Both the position numbers and the translations under genes were made by a program. 63,681 nucleotides of DNA from an uncultured Bacilli bacterium (GTDB lineage: Bacteria; Bacillota_I; Bacilli_A; RF39; UBA660). Positions 52,268-61,195 of the stretch are shown here, in pieces. The notes under the pieces are model-generated. The model did not search any database. It saw nothing but the letters and a program-made list of their open reading frames with translations, and had not been told where the DNA came from. The stretch is from NCBI GenBank assembly GCA_934130105.1, contig CAKOXL010000004.1, positions 1-63,681 of the forward strand, written 5' to 3'. Positions within the stretch are counted from its first letter, which is position 1; the number at the start of each line of letters is the position of its first letter.

Positions 52268-54058
52268 TTATTGATCTTGATTATTATTTTCATCATTATC
52301 TGTAGTACTATCAGATGGTTCAACTGGCTTTATGTCGTTATTTACTTCTGGAACTTTTGCTACAACAATTTTTAAAGTAGAGCCACTAATAATTGGTGTC
52401 TTAGGTGAACGTGATTGACTAATTAATGTTCCTTCTTTATACTGTAATGTCTCTTCATAATCAATTTTTAAAGTTATATTGTATTTAGTACAAAATGCTT
52501 CTACATCCTCTATTGTCCATTCTTCTTCTACCATATTAGGATATCCATCCATTATATTAGGTATATATAGTGTTATTTCATCGCCTTTTCCAAGCTGGGT
52601 ACCAGCTGGAACACTTTGACCTATTATCTCTTGTTCACTATAATCTTTAGTACTATCAACATCTTTTTTCTCAACTGTTACTTCCAAGCCATGAACTTCT
52701 TTTAAAAGTGTTCTAATTTCAATATAATTATCACCGGTATAATCTTCAACTGTATATGTTTCAGCGCCAAGAGATTCATATAATGTTATAGTACTACCTT
52801 TTTTAATAGTTCTTCCAGCTTGAGGATCGGTTTTAATTACTTTTCCTTTTTCAATTTCATTATTTTCTTCTTTTTTAGTTTCTAGTGCTACTTCAAAGCC
52901 ACTATTTTTTAATTCTAATTCAGCATCAATTACACTCATATTTGTAACATTAGGTATTTTTATATCCGGTATCCTAGTAAAGTATGGAACAATAAAAAAT
53001 ACTGAAACTAATGCAATTACGATAATGGTAAAAATTGATGCTAAAACCCAGATTACAACATTAGTTTTTTTAACTATTTTATCTTCTTGTTCATTATTTT
53101 CATTAGCTTCTGTTGATGTTACATTATTATTTAATTTTTCATCCGTTTTTTGTTTAACTACTGAAATTGTTTTAGTATTTTCATCAACTTCATGCTCTGG
53201 ATATTTAAAAACTAATTTTGGTTCATTCATTCTATCGTCATTTAATACTGTTAGTAAATCAGCATGCATTTCTTTACTATCGCTATAACGATTTTTAGGA
53301 TTTTTAGCTGTTGCCTTTAATATTACATTTTCAACACTTTGAGGAATAGCTGGATTCTTTTTACGAACACTAGGAATCTCATCTCTCATTTGCTTAAGAG
53401 CAATTTCAACAGCATTATCACCCTTAAATGGTAATGTCCCTGTTAATATTTCGTAGAATAAAATACCCATAGAATAAATATCACTACGAATAGTAGAGCC
53501 TTTACCACTAGCCTGTTCTGGTGGAAGATAGTGAACACTACCCATTACAGAGTTTGTTTGTGTAAGTTGAGTAGAATTAAGTGCCATCGCAATACCAAAA
53601 TCAGTAATTTTAATGGTTCCATCTTCTTTAATCATGATATTTTGAGGCTTTAAATCTCTATGAATAATATAACTATCATGAGCTTGACTAATACCATCCG
53701 TAATTTGAAGCATAATATCAATTGCTTCACTTAAAGTTAGGGCACCACGTTTTTTTATTAATTGCTTTAGTGTTTTACCTTCAATATACTCCATAACAAT
53801 ATAATAAATTCCGTTATCTTCTCCTACATCATACATCTCAACGATATTAGGATGTGACAAACTTGATGCTGATAATGCTTCTCTTTGAAAACGTCTTACA
53901 AACTTTTCATCGTTTGATAAATCTCCTCTTAGTACCTTTACAGCTACTCTTCTATCTAATATAGTATCATAGGCTAAATAAACATTAGCCATACCACCTT
54001 CACCAATACTTTTAATGACTTCATATCTGTCATTAATTTTTTGCCCCTTTTCTATCAT
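52268..54058 (-). CDS. prkC: PASTA-domain serine/threonine kinase
   Basis: 596 residues. Kinase domain 1-270: GEGGMANVYLAYD (P-loop), catalytic Lys in RVAVKVLR, HRDLKPQN (about 134-141), ITDFGIAM, and the EILTGTLPF region. One membrane helix (about 335-358) is followed by three PASTA domains (about 365-575), of which the last is weaker, and an acidic Asn/Asp tail. PrkC senses muropeptides/lipid II and phosphorylates cell-wall and translation proteins. The start overlaps the PP2C stop by one base (TAATG). Confidence 0.96.
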   Translation of the reverse strand: MIEKGQKINDRYEVIKSIGEGGMANVYLAYDTILDRRVAVKVLRGDLSNDEKFVRRFQREALSASSLSHPNIVEMYDVGEDNGIYYIVMEYIEGKTLKQLIKKRGALTLSEAIDIMLQITDGISQAHDSYIIHRDLKPQNIMIKEDGTIKITDFGIAMALNSTQLTQTNSVMGSVHYLPPEQASGKGSTIRSDIYSMGILFYEILTGTLPFKGDNAVEIALKQMRDEIPSVRKKNPAIPQSVENVILKATAKNPKNRYSDSKEMHADLLTVLNDDRMNEPKLVFKYPEHEVDENTKTISVVKQKTDEKLNNNVTSTEANENNEQEDKIVKKTNVVIWVLASIFTIIVIALVSVFFIVPYFTRIPDIKIPNVTNMSVIDAELELKNSGFEVALETKKEENNEIEKGKVIKTDPQAGRTIKKGSTITLYESLGAETYTVEDYTGDNYIEIRTLLKEVHGLEVTVEKKDVDSTKDYSEQEIIGQSVPAGTQLGKGDEITLYIPNIMDGYPNMVEEEWTIEDVEAFCTKYNITLKIDYEETLQYKEGTLISQSRSPKTPIISGSTLKIVVAKVPEVNNDIKPVEPSDSTTDNDENNNQDQ

Positions 54059-54816
54059 TATTCTTCACCCTTTTCTTCTACTTCTTTTTTATATCTTTCT
54101 AAATATGCAATACTAATATTATCTGTTCCACCACGATTAATAGCTTTTTTCATTAATCTGATTACTTTATCTTCTATTTCATAATCACTAAGCATTACTT
54201 TTTCAATAGTATCAACATCTAACATATTAGTAAGTCCATCACTACATAAAAATATATCTGTTACTTCTGTATCACAATCAAAAATATCTACTTCTATTGG
54301 ATCATTTGCTCCTAATGCTTTCATTAAAACATTTCTTTTAGGATGATCTTTTGCTTCTTCTTCGGTTAATTCACCAGCTGTAACTAATAAATTAACTAGT
54401 GTATGATCATATGTTATTTTATGCAGATGGTTATTTTTCATAGCAAAACCACTAGAATCGCCAATATTTCCAAATAAAACATAGTCTTTAGTACTAATAG
54501 CAAGAACTAAAGTAGTACCCATGCCTTTACTTTCAGTATGCTCTTTGGCATGGCTAAATATTAAAGAATTTATTTCTTTTACAGCATCACGTATCCATTC
54601 AACTGCTTCATCTTTACTTAACTTTAGAAAGGTATCTTGAAAGTGCTTTCCTAAATAACTAATAGCAATACTACTAGCTACTTCACCACAACGGTGTCCA
54701 CCCATTCCATCAGCTACTGCAAGTAAATATTCATCATCTATATTTCTAACGATTATAACACTATCTTCATTGTGACTTCTAACTTTCCCAGCATCTGTTA
54801 AATAAAATGACTTCAT
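54058..54816 (-). CDS. prpC: PP2C-type serine/threonine phosphatase
   Basis: 252 residues with all PP2C metal motifs: VRSHNEDS (about 13-20), AVADGMGGHRCGE (about 33-45), GNIGDSSGF (about 116-124) and LCSDGLTNML plus GGTDNISI near the end. It reverses PrkC phosphorylation. It is coupled to the kinase gene by stop/start overlap and follows rlmN by two bases. Confidence 0.95.
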   Translation of the reverse strand: MKSFYLTDAGKVRSHNEDSVIIVRNIDDEYLLAVADGMGGHRCGEVASSIAISYLGKHFQDTFLKLSKDEAVEWIRDAVKEINSLIFSHAKEHTESKGMGTTLVLAISTKDYVLFGNIGDSSGFAMKNNHLHKITYDHTLVNLLVTAGELTEEEAKDHPKRNVLMKALGANDPIEVDIFDCDTEVTDIFLCSDGLTNMLDVDTIEKVMLSDYEIEDKVIRLMKKAINRGGTDNISIAYLERYKKEVEEKGEE

Positions 54817-54818
54817 TA

Positions 54819-55838
54819 TTAGTCCTCCTTTTTGCTCCTAAGTTGTCCACAGGCAGCACTAATTTTACTTCCATATTCTCTTCTTATAGTTACATTTATC
54901 TTATTCTTTTTAAGTATATCATAAAAATTAGAAATATTTTCACTTTTTGTACGTTTATAAGAAATATTATTGGTCTCATTATATGGTATTAGATTTATAT
55001 AACAATTCATGCCTTTTACTAAATTAGCTAATTCTACTGCACACTTACTGGTATCATTTACTTGGTCTAATAATATATATTCAAATGTAACTCTACGATT
55101 AGTTTTTTTAATGTACTCTTTTAAAGTATCCATTAAGACAGAAATGGGGTAAGCTTTATTAATAGGCATAATGGTATTTCTAATTTCATCATTAGGAGCA
55201 TGTAAACTAATAGCTAAATTTACTTGATATGGTAAATTCATAAATTCTTTTATTTTAGGGACAACACCACATGTAGAAACTGTAATATGACGGCTTCCAA
55301 GCTCTATTCCTTTAGGATTATTAATAATTTCAATAAATTTTACTAAGTTATCATAATTATCAAATGGTTCACCAATACCCATTACTACAACATGACTAAT
55401 TCTTGTTTTGCATTCTTCTTCAACCAATAAAATTTGTTCTATCATTTCATGTGTTTCTAGATTACGAACTTTTTTAAGTCTACCACTTTCACAAAATTTG
55501 CATCCCATATTGCATCCTACCTGGGTTGAAATACATAAACTATTACCATACAAATGGTTCATAAGTACTGCTTCTACTTTTTCATTATCTTTTAAAGAAA
55601 ATAAATATTTATTAACATCTGTATCTCTTTCTACTTTGGAAATAGAAATTGTTTTAAGCTCAAAATCTTTTTTTAACATTTCAATAATTTCTTTTTTTAT
55701 ATTAGTCATCTCGTCAAAAGATGTTATTCTTTTACGGTATAGCCAATCAAACACTTGACTTCCTTTGAATTTTTTTAAATTTTTGCTTACAAAATATTCT
55801 TCTAAATCTTCTAAACTGAGATTATATATGTTATTCAT
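54819..55838 (-). CDS. rlmN: 23S rRNA (adenine-2503-C2)/tRNA methyltransferase RlmN
   Basis: The 339-residue radical SAM enzyme has the helical N-terminal RNA-binding part and then the CNMGCKFCES cluster motif (C-x3-C-x2-C, about 110-119). The conserved Cys in CGQL near the C-terminus (about 331) and GIGEPFDNYDN are also present. It uses two SAM and a methyl-Cys intermediate. Sits directly before the PP2C gene as in Bacillus; rsmB (sun), usually between fmt and rlmN, is missing. Confidence 0.96.
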   Translation of the reverse strand: MNNIYNLSLEDLEEYFVSKNLKKFKGSQVFDWLYRKRITSFDEMTNIKKEIIEMLKKDFELKTISISKVERDTDVNKYLFSLKDNEKVEAVLMNHLYGNSLCISTQVGCNMGCKFCESGRLKKVRNLETHEMIEQILLVEEECKTRISHVVVMGIGEPFDNYDNLVKFIEIINNPKGIELGSRHITVSTCGVVPKIKEFMNLPYQVNLAISLHAPNDEIRNTIMPINKAYPISVLMDTLKEYIKKTNRRVTFEYILLDQVNDTSKCAVELANLVKGMNCYINLIPYNETNNISYKRTKSENISNFYDILKKNKINVTIRREYGSKISAACGQLRSKKED

Positions 55839-56073
55839 AATTTCACCTACTTACTAATAGAACAAAAATATAATATAAAATAAAATTAATTTAATTTATT
55901 TTAATAGTAGTTAAATATAATACTTTTATTATTTACCTAGATAAACTTTAAAACGTTTATTTATTACTTAGATTTGTTCCTTTCATTATAATTTATATTA
56001 TAACTTATTTTTCTTGTTTCTGATAGTACTTTTCTTTTTTAGTTTAACAATTAATTGTATTTAAATTAAAATT

Positions 56074-56103
56074 AAAGAAACTTAAAAAATTCTAAGTTTC
56101 TTT
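56074..56103 (-). terminator. Terminator in the middle of the operon, after the 251-residue gene
   Basis: AAAGAAACTTA (56074-56084) pairs perfectly with TAAGTTTCTTT (56093-56103); the minus strand continues AATTTTAATTT. With 283 bases to rlmN, this splits the priA-fmt and rlmN-rpe groups into separate transcription units. Confidence 0.75.
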
Positions 56104-56121
56104 TTGATATTAATGTTTATT

Positions 56122-56877
56122 TTAAGATATTTTTATTTCAAAGTCTTCAGTAGTACCAACATCTACATATTCCATATGAATATTTAGGGATGTCTCTTCA
56201 TTTTTTACTGATGTTAAATAATTACTTAAGTCTAAATCTATACTTTTTAAATCGTCATTTTCAAATGTTAATGTTATTAAGTTAGTACTGTTATTGTCAT
56301 TAGTGATACTATCTTTAAAATGTCTTGATAAGTCTGAATTAGATATATTATATTTTATGGTATTTGCATTAGTAGTAGATATTTCATTTTCTATTACTAA
56401 AAGAATTGTATCTATACTACAATATTTTAAAAAGTTACTAGGTCTTTTAGTTATGTGATAAGTACCATTATCAAGAATTAAGTAATTATCACCAATAATA
56501 GCATATTCAGTTATAGTATTATCACGCATTAGTGTAAATCTTTCTTTATTACCGTTTTTATTACCTAAATATATTTCTTTTTCGTCATTATAGTATATTG
56601 TATATGAATAACTATAATTAGTATTATCATCTTTATCACTAGCACTATCGTTATTAGTATTATAATCACTATTAGTATTTGATGGCGTAGTTATATTTTC
56701 CTTATCAGAATAGGAAGTATTGGTTTCATTTTTGTTAACGCCACTTATACGTATCATTACTATTACGATAGTAAAAATAATTCCGTAAATTGCTAGCATA
56801 GCAATGGCATGTGTTCTATTATCTTTTTCTTTACCAAAACTTTTTTTTAATATTTCTTTTAGATTTTCAAAATTCAT
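56122..56877 (-). CDS. Single-pass membrane protein of unknown function
   Basis: 251 residues: an N-terminal amphipathic stretch (about 1-22), one membrane helix (about 25-43), a Ser/Asn/Asp-rich linker (about 50-90) and a beta-rich extracytoplasmic domain with YSYTIYYNDEKEIYLGNKNG and a Lys-Arg-Pro segment. I do not recognise the family. It follows fmt by two bases and is the last gene before a terminator, so it is co-transcribed with fmt/priA. Confidence 0.6.
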   Translation of the reverse strand: MNFENLKEILKKSFGKEKDNRTHAIAMLAIYGIIFTIVIVMIRISGVNKNETNTSYSDKENITTPSNTNSDYNTNNDSASDKDDNTNYSYSYTIYYNDEKEIYLGNKNGNKERFTLMRDNTITEYAIIGDNYLILDNGTYHITKRPSNFLKYCSIDTILLVIENEISTTNANTIKYNISNSDLSRHFKDSITNDNNSTNLITLTFENDDLKSIDLDLSNYLTSVKNEETSLNIHMEYVDVGTTEDFEIKIS

Positions 56878-56879
56878 AA

Positions 56880-57818
56880 TTACTTAAATACCTTACCAAT
56901 TAAAGTCTCTTTCTTTATGCCATTAAAATATTCTTTTACGCTCATTCTTTTTTTACCAGCTAATTGAATTTCAGTTATTACTAATTCATTATCACCTGTT
57001 GAAACACCAATTCCATCTTTATATACATTAATAATTTTTCCGCATTCAAGAGTATTAGTTTTATTATTTGTAAGATAAGAATTATAAATTTTTATATTGT
57101 TTTGATCTAGTATTGCGTAACTACCTGGCCATGGATTAAGAGCTCTTATTTGATTATGTATTTGAGTACTAGTTTTGCTAAAGTCAATTTTTTCTTCTTC
57201 TCTAGTAATGTTAAAGGCATAAGTTACATCTTCTTCATTTTGCTTTGTTAAAGTTATATCTTTAGATATAATTTTAGGAATAGTCTCTAGTAATAGTTTA
57301 GTTCCCATTAGACTAAGACGATCATGCAAGGTACCAACGTTATCATCTTCAGTGATAGTTGTCTCAACTTGAGAGATGATATCACCGGCATCCATTTTTT
57401 CTACCATGTACATGATGGTAACACCTGTTTTAGTGTAGCCATTCATAATAGCCTTGTGTATTGGAGCTCCTCCTCTTAATTTAGGTAATAATGATGCATG
57501 CACATTAATACATCCATATTTAGGAAAATCTAGTAATGCCTTGGGAATAATTTGACCATATGCACATGTTACGATCATATCAACATCTAATTTAAGTAAG
57601 TCTTCATATTCTTTTTTTATGTTAATAGGTTGATAAACAGGAATATTTTTTTCCTTTGCTAATATTTTTACTAGCGAAGGCTTTATTTCATGTTTTCTTC
57701 CTACTTCTTTATCTGGTTGGGTAACTACTGCTACAACATCATAGTTATTAATAAGGCCATTTAGGATATTTATGCTAAATTCTGGTGTTCCCATAAATAA
57801 TATTTTTAATTTATTCAT
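56880..57818 (-). CDS. fmt: Methionyl-tRNA formyltransferase
   Basis: 312 residues. FMGTPEFS at the N-terminus, NVHASLLPKLRGGAPIHKAI (about 106-125) with catalytic Asn and His, ITEDDNVGTLHDRL, ALNPWPGSYA (about 230-239) and the C-terminal OB domain. It uses 10-formyl-THF to formylate initiator tRNA. Peptide deformylase (def), usually upstream, is not in the operon here. It overlaps the thioredoxin-like gene by four bases. Confidence 0.96.
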   Translation of the reverse strand: MNKLKILFMGTPEFSINILNGLINNYDVVAVVTQPDKEVGRKHEIKPSLVKILAKEKNIPVYQPINIKKEYEDLLKLDVDMIVTCAYGQIIPKALLDFPKYGCINVHASLLPKLRGGAPIHKAIMNGYTKTGVTIMYMVEKMDAGDIISQVETTITEDDNVGTLHDRLSLMGTKLLLETIPKIISKDITLTKQNEEDVTYAFNITREEEKIDFSKTSTQIHNQIRALNPWPGSYAILDQNNIKIYNSYLTNNKTNTLECGKIINVYKDGIGVSTGDNELVITEIQLAGKKRMSVKEYFNGIKKETLIGKVFK

Positions 57819-58399
57819 TTTTCCATCTCCTCTATAAAATTTTCATAGATTGTTCTTAACTCTTCTTTTTGACTATTATTCATACCATTGTATGGATTAT
57901 TATAGCCTTCTACTGTTCCTCTATGTTCACCAATAATTTTACCATTTTTTAAAAAATAAACATCAGGAACAGCTAATACTTTTTTGTCATCATTATCTAC
58001 TTCTAAATAATCATCTATTAAGCTATATAATTCAGTTCTTATCTTAGAAATATTTAGTTTATGAATATCAGCATAATATATTGTATCAATATTATGATTA
58101 TTAACAGCTTCAATTAAAATTGGTATAGCATTTCGGCACCATGGGCAACTATTATAACCAAAGTAAACAATTCCTGTACCACTTTTTAAAATATTAATGA
58201 GCTCTTCTTCATTTAAATATTTAATGTTATTATTTAGAGGAATATTAACTTTTATCTTTTTACCGTTACTATATTCTATATAATTAATATATTCGTATGA
58301 TAATTTAAACTTTAGATTATCAAATTTTAGTACTAACAAAAATAGAGTCATTACAGTTAATAAAATAACTGCTATAATAATTAAAATTTTCTTCTTCAT
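57815..58399 (-). CDS. Membrane-anchored thioredoxin-fold protein with CPWC
   Basis: About 194 residues: N-terminal helix (about 2-22), then a thioredoxin fold with GYNSCPWCRNAIPIL (CPWC, about 84-87 after the strand IVYFGY), a variable helix and the cis-Pro region AVPDVYFLKNGKI. This points to a periplasm-side disulfide reductase/oxidase. ATG at 58399; a GTG three codons upstream is also possible. Not seen in Bacillus operons of this order. Confidence 0.78.
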   Translation of the reverse strand: MKKKILIIIAVILLTVMTLFLLVLKFDNLKFKLSYEYINYIEYSNGKKIKVNIPLNNNIKYLNEEELINILKSGTGIVYFGYNSCPWCRNAIPILIEAVNNHNIDTIYYADIHKLNISKIRTELYSLIDDYLEVDNDDKKVLAVPDVYFLKNGKIIGEHRGTVEGYNNPYNGMNNSQKEELRTIYENFIEEMEK

Positions 58400-58428
58400 A
58401 TCTATCACGTCTAATATTATATTAAATT

Positions 58429-59766
58429 TTATGAAAAAATGAAATACATACCTAAAAAAACTAGTAATATATCTGCTATTAGGATAGTTATTAGAAAGGT
58501 CTGACTAACATTTGCTGCATTATTATTTATATTTGATTGATAGGTTTTTACTTTTTGATAATTTGCTTCTTGCATTTTTACTACTTGATTATCTTCTTCT
58601 TTTACTTGCAACCTTTCAGATACTTGTTCTAATTCGAATAATTGATTTTTATCACCACTGTTAATTATTAATATACTGTTATTTTTATCATCAGTTGTTA
58701 AATAAATATGGTTTTCAATAAAAGCAGCAACAATATTCTGGTAATTATCGTCAAACCCAAATTTCATAATATGGCTACCATTATTATTTTTAACTGCAAA
58801 TTTAAAAGAACCATTTTTATTTAAAACATGATCTTGTATTATTTGGAAAGAAAGGGAAATACCTTCTGCTTTTGTTGATAAGGTATCTAAATATGATTGG
58901 TTGGAATCGTAATTATTAATAGTAGTGCTAACTTTTTGATACATTATAGAATCATCACTACTTTTATTTTGACGATTAACAAATGATACTTTGTACATAT
59001 TTTGATCTTTATCTTTAACAAGCTTCATGTTATATTCATCTAAACTATTAACATCTGTCATCAAGACTAGTACCATCATAGCGGTGAAATTAATAGCGTT
59101 AGGATCATTTATATCATTTAGTAGTTCAATGCTATTATCATGTACTGTCACATTTGGATTATAAGATTTATTCTTTTTTGTTTCTTGACTTACTACTTCA
59201 TTAAGAAGTGTATCATCTTTAGTATTATCAAAAGTTTTAGTTATATCTTTAGAAGATAATATTACAGTATCATCTACATCTCTTGATTTATAGTAATCTA
59301 CTACATTATCGGTATTTTCTTTTAATTTATAAATATCTCTTTCTTCATTTATACTTTCAACAGAAGCACTTAGATTTTCTGTTTTAATACCAACATCATT
59401 TAAGCTAGTTTTAACATGATTTAGTGCATCCATTTTTATATCGTTAACTTCTTCTTCTTTTTCATGATATGATTTTTCTTTTTCTTCCTGATATTTTCTC
59501 ATTATATTTTCCAAATCCATTAATTTGCGATATAAAACAGTATTTTCATTAATACTAGCAATTACTTCCATAAGACTATCTTTTACTTCTGTTGGTAAAT
59601 CATTATTATCAATAAAAGTATTTACTTCTTTTATCAATTCTTCTTGTGTCTTTACACCGGTTGTTCGTAGATAAAATTGTTCTAAATTTTTATTTGCTTC
59701 TTCTAATTCTTTTTTGCTATCATCTACATCTTTTATGTAATCATTTAGCATATAAGCTTTATCCAC
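58429..59766 (-). CDS. Coiled-coil protein with C-terminal membrane anchor
   Basis: 445 residues. About 1-150 is helical coiled coil. A globular region of unknown type follows, with Asn/Asp-rich parts (about 190-380), and the chain ends in TFLITILIADILLVFLGMYF with almost no residues after it, a tail-anchor topology. No catalytic motif is recognised. It lies between spoIID-like and thioredoxin-like genes in the same operon. Function unknown. Confidence 0.65.
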   Translation of the reverse strand: MDKAYMLNDYIKDVDDSKKELEEANKNLEQFYLRTTGVKTQEELIKEVNTFIDNNDLPTEVKDSLMEVIASINENTVLYRKLMDLENIMRKYQEEKEKSYHEKEEEVNDIKMDALNHVKTSLNDVGIKTENLSASVESINEERDIYKLKENTDNVVDYYKSRDVDDTVILSSKDITKTFDNTKDDTLLNEVVSQETKKNKSYNPNVTVHDNSIELLNDINDPNAINFTAMMVLVLMTDVNSLDEYNMKLVKDKDQNMYKVSFVNRQNKSSDDSIMYQKVSTTINNYDSNQSYLDTLSTKAEGISLSFQIIQDHVLNKNGSFKFAVKNNNGSHIMKFGFDDNYQNIVAAFIENHIYLTTDDKNNSILIINSGDKNQLFELEQVSERLQVKEEDNQVVKMQEANYQKVKTYQSNINNNAANVSQTFLITILIADILLVFLGMYFIFS

Positions 59767-59824
59767 TATACCACTTCCTATTATGGAAATGGTATCATAT
59801 TTTTTTATAAAAATAAAGTAATAA

Positions 59825-61150
59825 CTATCTTATATCTACATTTGTATAGTAATGATTTATAATTTGCTTGTAGTTATAACCTTCCTTAGCCATACCACTA
59901 GCTCCATACTGACTAAGGCCAACGCCATGTCCATAACCACGTGTCGTTATTTTGACATTATCACCAACTATTTCTAAATCAAAATCAGTTGAACGTAATC
60001 CTAGCAAATTACGTATTTCAACGCCACTATAAATTTTAGATCCTACTTTTATTTTTTCTACTCTGCCACTATTAGTAAGTGATAATATTTCTAATTTTAA
60101 ATCATCATTTTCAGAAATACCTAATGTATTTAGTAAACTCTTTAAATCTTTTTCAATTTCCTTTGAGTAAGATGGTGATGATTTATCCCAGCTACTTTCA
60201 ACACTTTTTAAATATGGAATATCAATTTTCCAAACAACACTGGCATCCTCTGTTTTACCATTGCTAGTAGAATGATATACTGCATCAATATGTTTATTAT
60301 TATAATAGATACTAATACCTTTTGTTGAGTCTACTGCTTGTTTTATTTTTTTATAGTAAGTTTGGTAATTTTCTTTCCACATAGTTTTTAATTCTTGATT
60401 ATCTTTATAGCTTTGAGTGGAAGTTGAATCAGTTAACTTAGTATTTTCCTCTATTTTTTTCAAAGTATAGGTTCTAGCTACTACTGCTTGAGCTTTTAAT
60501 GCTTCTAACGGAAATGATGCTGGCATTTCGGCTGCTACTACACCTACTAAATATTCTTCTAAGTTAAGATTAATAACATTTCCATTACTTCTATAAATAG
60601 TTACTGTAATATCATCTTTTTTATCTTCATTAGTAGTATCACTTGTTTTTTTAGTTTCTTCATCGTTTTTTTCAATAGTTTCTTCTTTAGTTACTTTATC
60701 ATTTACAGTATCATTAGTGTTTTTTACTTGATCTGTTTTTGTTAGGTCAGTATTTTCATTATTAGTGGAATTATTGATGTTAGTATTAGTATTATTATTA
60801 ATACCAGTATCAGTACTTATTGTCTCAGTTTCCTTATTTATAGTATTTTCATTTTCTACTAATACAATTTGATTAGGCATTTCATTTAGTGTTACATAAG
60901 ACTTGCTTAAATCATTATGTGGTGTCTCTGTTAGTAATATAGTAGCTAACGTTACTCCGCCTAAAACAATAGCAATTTTTTCACCATTAAATTTTATTTT
61001 CTTAGTTTTAATATACTTTATAATTTGTTGTTTCATATTATTAATATTATGATGTGATTTAAAATCAAGACTAAATTCACTATCATAATCAAAATACAAA
61101 AATAGAACTTTTTCGCCACCAACTTGTTTGATCTTATAATTTGATATCAT
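59825..61150 (-). CDS. SpoIID/LytB-domain cell wall protein
   Basis: 441 residues. The first 55 residues are cytoplasmic and followed by a membrane helix (about 57-75). A Thr/Asn/Lys-rich linker (about 100-180) leads to the SpoIID domain: LEEYLVGVVAAEMPASFPLE, ALKAQAVVARTYTLKK, YHSTSNGKTEDASVVW and RGYGHGVGLSQYGA (about 402-415). SpoIID is a lytic transglycosylase that needs stem peptides removed. The membrane position is unusual because the helix is preceded by a long cytoplasmic N-terminus. Confidence 0.88.
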   Translation of the reverse strand: MISNYKIKQVGGEKVLFLYFDYDSEFSLDFKSHHNINNMKQQIIKYIKTKKIKFNGEKIAIVLGGVTLATILLTETPHNDLSKSYVTLNEMPNQIVLVENENTINKETETISTDTGINNNTNTNINNSTNNENTDLTKTDQVKNTNDTVNDKVTKEETIEKNDEETKKTSDTTNEDKKDDITVTIYRSNGNVINLNLEEYLVGVVAAEMPASFPLEALKAQAVVARTYTLKKIEENTKLTDSTSTQSYKDNQELKTMWKENYQTYYKKIKQAVDSTKGISIYYNNKHIDAVYHSTSNGKTEDASVVWKIDIPYLKSVESSWDKSSPSYSKEIEKDLKSLLNTLGISENDDLKLEILSLTNSGRVEKIKVGSKIYSGVEIRNLLGLRSTDFDLEIVGDNVKITTRGYGHGVGLSQYGASGMAKEGYNYKQIINHYYTNVDIR

Positions 61151-61195
61151 TTAAATTTCACCATTTATATGTTGGCTATTTTTATAGTTTTTAAA

